A DNA stretch of 36,589 bases from contig QKYT01000093.1 of assembly GCA_003550305.1 (NCBI GenBank), positions 195,245 to 231,833 of the forward strand, written 5' to 3'. The DNA is from Glomus cerebriforme (lineage: Eukaryota > Glomeromycota > Glomeromycetes > Glomerales > Glomeraceae). Of this stretch, positions 27,189 to 36,589 are shown one piece after another (the stretch's first letter is position 1; each line of letters starts with the position of its first letter). A model generated the notes under the pieces. It ran no database searches. It worked only from the letters and a program-made list of their open reading frames with translations, and had not been told where the DNA came from. A program made the translations under genes and the position numbers.

Positions 27189-28613
27189 GATGGGAAGTGA
27201 TCGTAGGTTTGTTGAAGGGAAGTTGATAGTAAGAGAGCTAGAAGATTTTACATTTTTATAATTTTAACATTCTTTTGTTTGATTTTTTTGTTATGTTAAT
27301 AATGAAACTGCCAAAAAAAACCATTTATGAAAGTAAAAAACGGCCGATCTGCAGAATGCATAATTAGGATAAAAGATTTTTCTCAAAAATAAATAGAGTC
27401 ACAGGAAGGTTCTAAAAATTCCATCGAACTTTTAATGATTTTTCTTCAAATTGACCATTTGTAGAAATTCGGAAAAAGAATAGTTACACAGAAGGTTTAT
27501 TAAAATTACAATGGTAAAAATATCGACGTAATCTAAAATATAAATTATTACATCATAACTTATTATGTGTCAATTTTAAATCTGAATTTTCTTTTTAGAA
27601 CAGTGAATTTTAACAAAACGATTTTCTACTATAAAAGTAGATCATTTATCAATTAATAAAGTTGATAGTATCATAATGATCATCATGTGACTGAAGCAAA
27701 TCTTTCTAATATTCTTCTATTTTACTATTTTAGAATGAATGAGATTTTCAATTTTTAAATTAAAAAAAAAAAAAATAATTTTTTTTTTTTTAAAATCAAA
27801 ATTCATGAAAATACCGGAATTATGTTTAACATATTTCTAGTTTTTTTTTAATACATGATTTTTAAATTATTAATCTTTCAACTATAATCAAGTCGGTTCT
27901 AAATCGAAAATTTTTCATCTCAAGTTTTGAAAAAATAGAGAATAAAACAATCATTATTTTTAAACAAATGTATAAAAAGGAAAATAAAGATAAAATACGC
28001 GCAAATAAAAATTCAAAGAATCTTCTAAAGGAAGGAGATAGCAAATAATTAATTAACATGACAACTCAAATAAAATAAAAAAATAAATCTATTGGAACAA
28101 TTCTAAACATTATAAATGATGCATATGGAATTTTTTTTTTAAAAAATATTTTTCATTCTCCTTTTTTTATATATAAAAAAATTGATCGGATTATATCCCC
28201 CATTCATTTATTTAATCATTATTTTTTTTATGATATTTTTTTTAACCAAATCAACTTAATCCTAATCTGACCTTTAAACATGACCCCCCCACGATTTTTT
28301 AATTAGAACCAGAATTTTATATGGAAAAGATTTATTATTTGGATTATTAATAACATTCTCGTATTTTGGAAAAAGGAATTTTTTATTTAAAGTTACACAC
28401 ACGTGAAAATGATTGATTTACTAATTTTACTAATCGTTGAGATTAACATTAAGAAATCCTCAACGATTTTTATATAAAATGGAAGTCAATTCACACTATA
28501 AACGAATTTTCAAAAAATATATAATTTTCCTTTTTTTTTGGGTTAAATATTTCAATCTTTATCAAGTCTTTAAGAAATTTTTTTAATCCTCTTCCTAAAA
28601 ATAACTTTCAGTC
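27189..28613. promoter_or_regulatory. divergent promoter region of kinase copy 1 and the ABCG gene
   Basis: About 1.4 kb without a gene separates two oppositely transcribed genes and must contain both promoters. A perfect 10-bp inverted repeat at 28432-28468 lies 146 bp upstream of the ABCG ATG. C- and G-runs near 28197-28205 and 28284-28290 are the only other compositional features. A minus-strand frame at 27862-28059 is AT-driven and not called. Confidence 0.45.
28432..28468. promoter_or_regulatory. 10-bp perfect inverted repeat upstream of ABCG gene
   Basis: AATCGTTGAG (28432-28441) and its exact complement CTCAACGATT (28459-28468) are separated by 17 nt. The symmetry and position, within 200 bp of the ABCG start codon, would suit a dimeric zinc-cluster-type regulator site. 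A transcribed 5'-leader hairpin is equally possible. Confidence 0.4.
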
Positions 28614-30944
28614 ATGCCGGAAGAATATTTTAAAGGAGAATTTGAATCAAAAGATTATACTGTGAGCATAACATCAGTATCATCAGCAGATATAAATGAA
28701 CAATATGTTACTTCTAATTTTTCTTCTAAATCATCACCAGTTTCATTAGCATGGAAAAATTTAACATATCAAATAACTGATCCGAAAACTAAAAAACAAA
28801 AAAGGATTGTACAAAATGTTAATGGTATCGTTAATCCTGGTGAAGTTTTAGCTAGTAAGTATTGATTATTTAATAATTGGTTATTATCATCATCATCATT
28901 ATTATTATTATTATAACGTATGGCTGACTAATCTACTACAATAGTTATGGGACCTTCTGGAGCTGGTAAATCAACATTCTTGGATTTATTAGCTGGACGT
29001 AAAGATCCAAAAAATGTCTCTGGCACAGTATTTCTTAATGGTAAACCAGGTGACGTTAAATACGTATCAACTTATGTAATGCAAGATGACGCTCTTATGG
29101 GTACGTTTTTAATAAAGTTTCTTTATTACAGTAATTTAAATTATTAATTCTTGATATTATTAATAATTAGGTGTTCTTACTGTGAGAGAAAATATTCAAT
29201 TCGCTGCTGATTTATGGTAAATTATATCTTATGTTATACTTTTGACTACGTTATTCATATTTTTATTAAATTCCCTTTTTTTTTTCTTTTTTTTTCATTA
29301 CTTATAATAATAGTTTTCCAACCACCTACACACAATTGGAAAAATATGCACGCATACAAAACATAATACAAGAATTTGGATTGGAAAGGGTTGCGGATAA
29401 TAAAATAGGAACTGTTTTTGTTAGAGGAATAAGTGGAGGAGAAAAACGTAGATGTGCGATAGCATCACAAGTTCTTACTTTACCTAAAGTAATATTTCTT
29501 GATGAACCAACAACAGGATTGGATTCTGCCGCAGCCTATAATGTCATGAATGCTATAGTTAATATGGCAAAACGATATGAACTTACGGTTGTGGCAAGTA
29601 TACATCAACCTTCAACTGAAACTTATGCTTTATTTGATAAATTATTGTTGCTTGGTCATGGTAAAACTTTGTATTTTGGTGAAAGGGAGAAAGCCATAAA
29701 TTATTTTGAACAATTAGGTTACGCTTGTCCACCTTATAATAATCCGGCTGATCATTTCTTGAAATTGGTTAATAGTGATTTTATGAAAGATATATCTGAA
29801 GCTGAACAACATATTACAAAGTTTAGTATTGCTTATTCAAAATCTACTTATATAACAAATATCAATAGGCAAATTGATGAAACAATTAGATTAGCAAATA
29901 ATTATGGTGAAATAATTTCAAAAAAGACCGCAAAAAGATATGCTCGTAATTTCTTTATGCAAACAATTATTCTAATGAAAAGATCATTTAAAAATGCTAC
30001 AAGAAATATTTTAATGTTTTGGATAAGAGTAGCAATGTATATGTGTTTAGCCTTACTTATGGGTTCAACCTGGTGGAAAGTTGGTTATGATCAAAAAAAT
30101 ATTCAAGATAGATTTTCTGCTCATTTCTTTTCTGTCGCATTTTTAGCTTTTATGAGTGTAGCTGGTATACCAGGATTTTTAGAAGAACGTTTAGTATTTC
30201 AACGTGAACGTTCAAATGGATTCTATTCCGTTGGTCCATATGTATTAGCTAATACTTTAATTTCAATCCCCTTTTTAATAATTATTACTGTATCATTTTC
30301 TATGATCGCTTATCCTATGATCGGTTTACATGAAAATTTACATAATGCTTTCTATTTCAATATTTTCCTCTTTTTAGCTTTATTCGTAGCAGAATCAATG
30401 GTCGTATTTATTTCTGCTGCAATACCAATATTTGTTGCAGCTTTAGCTATTACTGCTTTTGCTAATGGATTTTTTATGGTAGTTGAAGGATATTTCGTAA
30501 GAAGAGATTCTATACGTAAAATTTTGAAATGGGCCAATTATATCGATTATCAAAAATATTCGTTTGAAGCTATTGTTAAAAACGATCTTGTAGGATTAAC
30601 TTTTAATTGTGATCCTGATCCAAGTGGTCAAACAACATGTCTTTGCAATTATGGTGGAGTAGAAGCAACTAAAACTTGTAAATTCACTGGTCAAGAAGTA
30701 TTAAATTCTTATGGTTATACCGATATTAATTTATACGAATGGGCGGTATGTTATTATTATTTATTTTTTCAATATCATTTTGATTATCTAAATTTTTTTT
30801 TTTTTAAAAAAAAAAAAAAAAGTTAACAATACTAATTTATATATATAATTTTATTTATTCTTTTAGCTCGCACTTTTGGGATTAATTCTTGCTTTCAGAA
30901 TCGGTTTCTATCTGATCTTACTTTTCCGAAAAAACCGTCATTAA
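28614..30944 (+). CDS. ABCG-family (White/WBC) half ABC transporter
   Basis: A half-size, NBD-first ABC exporter expected to dimerise in a membrane; ABCG members move lipids, sterols or xenobiotics, and the substrate here is unknown. Exons 28614-28854, 28945-29100, 29171-29216, 29314-30745 and 30867-30944 join in frame to 650 aa. Walker A is GPSGAGKS (about 83-90), the signature ISGGEKRR starts at about 187, and Walker B is VIFLDEPTTGLDS (D211, E212), followed by the H-loop in SIHQPS. Six membrane segments begin near residue 375. A Cys-rich loop (CDPDPSGQTTCLC...C, about 575-605) precedes the last segment, as in ABCG2-type proteins. The last exon adds LALLGLILAFRIGFYLILLF and ends RKNRH. The 30746-30866 intron contains a long A run; reading through it gives a false Lys-rich end. 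Confidence 0.94.
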
Positions 30945-31331
30945 ATTAATAATAATTTTTAAAATTTTACTTTTAATAACTTTTACTTTAATTATTCTTA
31001 TTTAATATTTTATAATTTAGAATTTTTAATATATGGTGAGGTGCCATCTATAATACTATAACCCTACAACACAAAATTACTGATTTTTTTTTCTTCTTAA
31101 TTTTTAATGGTTTTGATTTGATTAATGCGTATACATATATAATAAAATTTTTTTATATTTTAAAATAGTTTATTTCATTTATTTATTTTGCAAAAAAATT
31201 ATTTTAACGTACAAAACAGAAAAACTTTATTAGAGACATTTTTTTGAAAAAAGAAACTTGTTATAATAAATTAAATCACAAATTCATACATATAAATAAT
31301 AATTTTCTTTTAAATGAAATGTGTCCGATTC
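30945..31331. other. 3' flank between ABCG gene and kinase pseudogene
   Basis: This is AT-rich sequence between convergent genes, the second of them decayed. It should hold the ABCG polyadenylation signals, and AATAAA-like hexamers are present but not distinctive in such AT-rich DNA. No gene is seen. Confidence 0.4.
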
Positions 31332-32708
31332 AAAGCTAATTCTAGATTTAGTGAAACATAATATCAAAGATCAAGGTCTATTTCATTTATCAAATGACCT
31401 AAATAATCTAAAGAAAAAAAAATCAAAATTAATTATATAACAAAAGATAAGTATCCTAGAAAGTAATTCCCATTATTTTCGAATTTGATTTTTTTTTAAT
31501 AATTTTATCTATAATAATTTTTTTTAACAAATAATTAATAATTAATAATATTAATAATCAATTAAATCATGAAATAATAAAAAATTTATTATACCATTCT
31601 TATTACTACTATCAATTAGATTATTATCAAACTTTCTTTTGTCTTTTTTTTTAAAAAAAAAATATATATATAATATTGTTAATAAAAATATAAATTATAA
31701 CATATTATTAATTATGATATTGATTATTAAAAAAAATAATTAGAAATTTTGAATTTCTTGTAGATTTTGCATTATTCTATCATTACACTTAAAGACCTAC
31801 ATTTATAGATTCACCTGGATATAGGTCCAATACCTGGTGATTTTATGATCTCGGTTGGATTTTTATAATTTATATTTTTAATTTCATTCTCCCAAATAGC
31901 TTTTGATTGTAAATTACTACTGTCGGTCTTTTATTCGAATCAGGATGCCAGCATTCTTTCATTAATTCAATGTAACCTTCAGGTGCATTTGTAACAACTG
32001 GAGGTCGAAGACCATCACATATTTCAACAATAAGACCTGTATCATGATTTCGAGTCTTCTGCCTGTCATTAATTCCCACATGATCATACAAAAACTATAT
32101 ATATCTGAAGCTTTAGTATATTTCTGTCCTAGAGTTTTATTTGACGTTATAAAAATATTTCCACTATGATAATCTTTATGAATTATATATAAGCATCATG
32201 TAAATTTTTAAGTCCACTTCAGTTATAATGTATTATAATTTAGTTAACTTATTTAACCAATTAATATTATAAAAATTATTGGATATATAATTTTTTAAGT
32301 CACCTAATTCATAATATTTTGTAATTAACATAAATTTTTTGGCAATATTTATTAACGTAATTAAAGTGATGATATGCATTTTTATTTGAACTAAAATAAA
32401 ATGAATTAATAAATATTAAATTATTTATCTTGGAATAATAAAATCATAAGGATACTATATAATATATACCTCATTTAATTTTTTAGATGTCTTTAGAATT
32501 ATTAAGTTCTTTGAGAGCAACCATCATTAAATCCAAGTAGCTTTATAAATTTTACTAAATCCTCCTTCAGCGATAAACTCTACATCTTTGAACTTTTCAT
32601 AAGGAACAAATTCCATTTTACCATATTTCTTAGAATGTGCGTAACTTATAAAATCAACAACTACTTGCATTCATATGCATCACTAAATGTTGGTAAAATG
32701 TCAGCCAT
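31332..32708 (-). pseudogene. TKL-like kinase copy 2, heavily degraded
   Basis: The minus strand starts with MADILPTF at 32706-32708, then shifts frame into KMEFVPYEKFKDVEFIAEGG and FSKIYKATWI. The next segment, between TWI and MVALKELNNS, is missing relative to copies 1 and 3. HKDYHSGN is recognisable near 32150-32190. The sequence then jumps from NIFITSN straight to QKYTKASDIYSF, so DFG and the activation segment are deleted. The C-lobe (EICDGLRPPVVTNAPEGYIELMKECWHPDSNKRP-like, 31920-32040) is well kept but followed by more shifts. Downstream, the first tail microexon (31607-31652, DKRKFDNNLIDSSNKN) is intact with good splice borders. The second (about 31470-31512) has lost its donor GT. 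A last module DYLGHLINEIDLDL lies at about 31355-31410. No functional kinase can be produced. Confidence 0.85.
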
Positions 32709-33543
32709 GTTATTGATTTATTAAACAAAAAAATTATATTTAACCTTTAACGCACTCAAATATCATTTACATATACAGTATATACTTTTTGATGGATAAT
32801 ACTGTACTTCGGAATTAATTCTGACTTTTCAGTTTTTTTCTTCACGTGCAATGAAACAACAACTTCGCATAAAGAAATAAACTTTAATTCTTTTGTTTGT
32901 ACTTTTTAGAGAATTTAGAATTTACTGATGTAACTTATGACGCATTAATCCTGTATTATTATATTACGTTCGCACCTCTACGGTATTTGTTTAAAAATTC
33001 TAAAAATAAATCACAGAAAAAAATTTCCTTTTTTTTTTCTGCGTGACTGCCCAAAGATTTATAGGTCATATCAATCCGCATTTGTGACCGACAAATTCCG
33101 ATAGGACGATTTTAGTCGGTCGAAAAGTTAAAAACTTTACAAATCAAATACTGTATCTGATGATTAAAGAAGGGCCACAGTACCCCAGGATTTCGCCTGT
33201 GCTCGGGGATATATTATGGAAGACAATGATTATGTTAATTATATTACTGTCATAAAAATAGAAAGGTTTTTATGAATTTTATTGATATTTTATATAATTA
33301 AAGTTTAAGGATGAGGAAACATTACGCATATAAACAATTTTAATTTTATATTTTACAATAAGCATATAAACCAAATTTAATATAATTTGCAATAAATAAA
33401 GTTGTATCCGGATATTATACATTATTGTTAAGAATTGTTCCTAAAGCCCCCCAGTATTTTACAAAATTTAAATTTATAATCGAAATTTTCATATACTGTA
33501 AATTATCCGGACGGGAAATTTTTTCGAGAAGGTACTTCACAGT
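32709..33543. other. intergenic stretch between kinase copies 2 and 3 with a GC-rich patch
   Basis: No gene is seen. At 33060-33215 the GC content rises well above the surroundings and includes a hairpin (33086-33121) and interleaved complementary segments (33176-33208). The remainder is AT-rich. Confidence 0.5.
33086..33121. repeat. 7-bp inverted repeat (GACCGAC/GTCGGTC)
   Basis: GACCGAC at 33086-33092 pairs exactly with GTCGGTC at 33115-33121; three more A-T pairs follow if one A is bulged. It sits in a GC-rich patch between kinase copies 2 and 3. It could be a transposon end or binding palindrome. Confidence 0.5.
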
Positions 33544-35139
33544 TCACAAGAGGTAAATATCGATATCAAGTTCCATCGAATAACCTAAACAACACAAATT
33601 TATGTTCATAAATTATAAATAAAAATAAAAATAAAAATTCATAAAAAAATATATATACCATTCTTTTCATTTTCAAGCAATTTAATTTTTTTAAAATTTT
33701 TGTCTATAATATATTTTATTAACAAATAATTAATTACATAGTTCATTATTAAAATAAAATTATTAACAAAAGTTTTATTATACCATTCTTATTATTATCT
33801 TCAATCAGGTCGTCATCAAATTTTCTTTTATCATTTTTTACTAAATTATTATATAATAATATTATTATTTTAAAATTTGATTGGTATTAATTATCATAAA
33901 AAATCAATTAATTACCAATTTTAGAAATATTATTTTGACTTCTTAAATTTACTGTAGACTTTGCAGATTTTATCATCGCGCTTAAAGGTCTACTTTTATA
34001 AATTGCACCTGGATTATTTGTTGTTATAGGTCCAATATCTGACGATTTTATGATTTCAGTTGGATTTTTATAAGAATTATTTTTAATTTCATTCTCCCAA
34101 ATAGCTCTAACTTTTAATTGTAAATTACTAACTGTCGGTCTTTTATTTGAATCAGGATGCCAGCATTCTTTCATTAATTCAATATAGCCTTCGGGTGCAT
34201 TTGTAACAATTGGAGGTCGGAGACCATCCCAAATTTCGATGATAAGATCTGTATTATGATTTTGATTCCAAAAAGGTCTTCTACCTGTCATTAATTCCCA
34301 CATGATCATACCAAAACTATATATCTGAAGATTTAGTATATGTTTGTCCTTGAAAAATCTCCGGAGCAATATAGGGAATAACGCCATAAATCTCATTATC
34401 ATTATCACTTAATGCAGATTTATTTAATCCTAAATCACCTACTATTGGTATTTTACTTGTTGTCAACAAAATATTTCCACTATGATAATCTTTATGAATA
34501 ATATCTGCATCATGCATATTTTTAAGTCCACTCATAATGTATTGCAATTCAATTAATTTATTAAACCAACTAGTATTATAAAAATTATTTGATATATAAT
34601 TTGTTAAATCTCCCAATTCATAATATTTTGTAATGATCATAAAATTTTGGGTAAAAGGATGTCGAGTAACTCCAAAATATTTGCTAATGTAATTAGAGTG
34701 ATCATCATATGCATAGCCATCGCTTGTAGCGTAATTATAAAATATCTTAAGCTAAACAAAATGTTATTTAATTGTTTATATGATTTACAATTTTTATAAT
34801 TTAGGTTAAATACAGTCAGTACAAATACCTTACCTCTTTTAACTCTTTAGAGTTAGAATTATTAAGCTCCTTGAGAGCGACTGTCATGTTACCAATGCGA
34901 TAATGGAGTGGTGCACTCCAATTACGTGGACCATTAATCCAAGTGGCTTTATAAATTTTACTAAATCCACCTTCAGAAATGAATTCTACATCTTTGAATT
35001 TATCATATGAAACAAATTCCATTTTACTATATCCGCTAGGATTTGTATGTCTTATAAAATCTTCAATGTTTTCATCTTCGCATGTGCAAACATTAGATGT
35101 TAGTAAAAATGGGTTATTTGATATTAAAAAGTCAGACAT
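33544..35139 (-). pseudogene. TKL-like kinase copy 3, one frameshift from intact
   Basis: Exon 1 (35139-34834) and exon 2 (34751-33916) encode a kinase very like copy 1 but without its N-terminal Cys pairs. It has ISEGGFSKIYKA, VALKEL, IIHKDYHSGN, GDLGLNKS (DLG instead of DFG) and IAPEIFQGQTYTKSSDI. At about 34322 the TA repeat in the codons for IYSFG is 2 bp shorter than in copies 1 and 2, which creates a TAG and a shift. The downstream frame is then open through MIMWELMTG to KSTVNLRSQNNISKIG. Tail microexons 33840-33784 (VKNDKRKFDDDLIEDNNKN), 33703-33659 (DKNFKKIKLLENEKN) and 33584-33544 (GYSMELDIDIYLL, stop) all keep GT-AG and phase 1. It is a pseudogene unless the 2-bp loss is a base-calling error. 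Confidence 0.8.
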
Positions 35140-35930
35140 GTTGTGAATATGGTATTTCTAAGACAAAGGATTAAATTTTGTTCTTATTAGGTATTCGTAA
35201 AATCTTCTGCATATATACTTTTTTGATGACATAATAATAGCTTTTAATGTGAGAATTTAGTTATTATCGTACCCCCAAAAGAACTCTATTTACGAAAGAA
35301 TTCAATGATCTTTCTTCAGGGAAAATTCCGTAATAAAGTTCTACAAGAAAGGTCATTCATTGTTGTGAATACTAATACAATTGCGGCGCATATCATTAAT
35401 GATTATACATATCGAGCAAGATCTGCACAATAATGTTTTTCATTTTTTCATTCTACATTCAGTCACTTAGGAGACATTACATAATTCAAATGACAATTAT
35501 TTGTTTAGATAATTAAAAATAGCCTTTTATTGACCTGCTATTATTCTAACAAAGAATCCAAATCCATTAAAAATTCGCGAGAAGATTCTATTTTAATGAC
35601 TGATCATTTACTTATATGTATAAATTTAGCTAACTAAAAGGGAATACAATATATGCCGATTTCATTCACAATATTTAGTATTGTGTTTAGCTATAAAGAT
35701 CCGCTCTGTACCGATTTAATTAGCAAATTAAAAATTTTATATAAGCAAGATTAATAATTTTTCATTTATTACTATAAGTCAAAAAAACCATTTTAACTAT
35801 ATTAAAAACTATGAACAAATTTATTTAAATTTTATTTTATTAATCACTGTACATTTGATGTTAGTTAAATATACAATATGCAAAGATAGTCATGTAACAT
35901 TAGCGGTAAATAAACAAGGATTAAAGAAAT
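35140..35930. other. intergenic stretch upstream of kinase copy 3
   Basis: About 0.8 kb of AT-rich DNA between the start of kinase copy 3 and the last recognisable tail module of copy 4. No gene is seen. It would contain any promoter of copy 3. Confidence 0.5.
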
Positions 35931-35943
35931 TAATATCAAATTT

Positions 35944-36589
35944 CAAAAAAGAACTCTTTGGTAACATAGTCTATATATAATATAATTGAAATGTTAATTT
36001 AATTCGATTAAAAGTATCAATATTAAACATATATACAGTATTATTATTTACTTACTATTATTATTATTCAATTTTCTATAATTCATACTAAAGTCGTTAT
36101 CAAATCCTATCAGATGATCTAGAAAATATTAATAAAATAATATAAATTAAAATAAAATAAACCAAAAAAGCTATTTACCATTACTTTTTTTTCAACCAAT
36201 TTTATTTTTTTGATGATTTTCTCTATAATATTTTTTTAACAAATAATTAATATATTAATTATTGAATTATTCATTACAAAAAAAAAATTGCTATACCATT
36301 ATTATTATGATCTGTTAAATCGTCATTGGACTTTCTTTTAACTTTTTCTTTAAAAAAAAAAATAATTTACAAGATTATTAGTAATAATGACAGAGTATTA
36401 TATTGATTACTGTAAAAATATTAATTACCACTTTTCGAAAGGATATTTTGACTTAATATTAAATTTCTAGATTCTGCAGATTTTACCATGGCACTTAAAG
36501 GTCTACTTCTATAGATTGCATGCAGATTATTTGTTGTTATAGGTCCAATATCTGATGATTTTATGATCTCAGTTGGATTTTTACGATTT
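35944..36589 (-). pseudogene. TKL-like kinase copy 4, 3' part only (runs off the window), tail apparently frameshifted
   Basis: The window edge cuts the kinase exon. The visible end (36589-36430) reads SSDIGPITTNN, SAMVKSAESRNLILSQNILSKSG, matching the other copies. The tail microexon 36341-36297 (VKRKSNDDLTDHNNN) is intact. The next, 36222-36179, is 44 nt instead of the 45 nt in copies 1 and 3, so it reads EKIIKKIKLVEKK and then TAA. Beyond it, a further exon-like module from 36118 (DHLIGFDNDFSMNYRKLNN...) ends at a good GTAAGT donor, and another begins near 35980 (YVTKEFFFEI, stop). The protein therefore either ends early at LVEKK or the gene is decaying. The kinase core cannot be judged from here. 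Confidence 0.7.

Noticed and set aside
30746..30826. Reading through the last ABCG intron into a Lys-rich end
   Set aside because: A GTATGT donor at 30746 and an AG before 30867 give a proper final membrane segment and stop; the read-through end comes from an A run.
33176..33208. GC-rich segment considered as a tRNA-derived SINE
   Set aside because: No A-box or B-box consensus could be placed, and no tail or target duplication was found; kept only as an unexplained structured patch.

Overview
The window looks like nuclear DNA of an arbuscular-mycorrhizal fungus (Glomeromycotina, Rhizophagus-like). This is an inference from four things: very AT-rich intergenic DNA with long homopolymers, compact genes with many short GT-AG introns, fungal-type housekeeping proteins, and a local family of TKL-like protein kinases of the kind greatly expanded in these fungi. 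Two N positions (16107, 16280) and several long A/T runs point to a draft assembly.

Layout. 1-7.9 kb: gene-poor DNA with low-complexity repeats, an unidentified coding relic at the left edge and a decayed minus-strand Gag-protease relic of a Ty3-like retroelement (about 2.5-5.0 kb). 7.97-10.2 kb (-): ceramide glucosyltransferase, 3 exons, 698 aa. 12.76-16.74 kb (-): a USP7/Ubp15-type deubiquitinase whose catalytic Cys is Gly and whose C-terminus has collapsed and shifted frame, called a pseudogene. 17.75-19.32 kb (+): GOLPH3/Vps74, 3 exons, 318 aa. 19.74-21.63 kb (-): mitochondrial branched-chain 2-oxoacid dehydrogenase E1 beta, 9 exons. 22.39-24.58 kb (-): a 10-exon, 400-aa conserved-looking protein with an Ig-like C-terminal part. 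25.46-36.59 kb: four minus-strand kinase paralogues in graded states of decay (copy 1 intact, copy 2 badly broken, copy 3 with one frameshift, copy 4 cut by the window edge). A plus-strand ABCG half-transporter (28.6-30.9 kb, 5 exons, 650 aa) lies between copies 1 and 2.

The genes do not form one pathway. Ceramide glucosyltransferase and GOLPH3/Vps74 both belong to Golgi and sphingolipid/glycosylation biology, but adjacency in a fungal genome is weak evidence of a link.

The most unusual structure is at the 3' ends of the kinase genes. After the kinase exon, each copy carries a series of tiny exons (36-60 nt), nearly all flanked by phase-1 introns. They encode Lys/Asp/Asn-rich modules that begin with a codon split after its first G and usually end in ...Asn-G|gt. 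Because the exons are phase-symmetric they can be duplicated, skipped or shuffled without shifting frame, and their number differs between copies.
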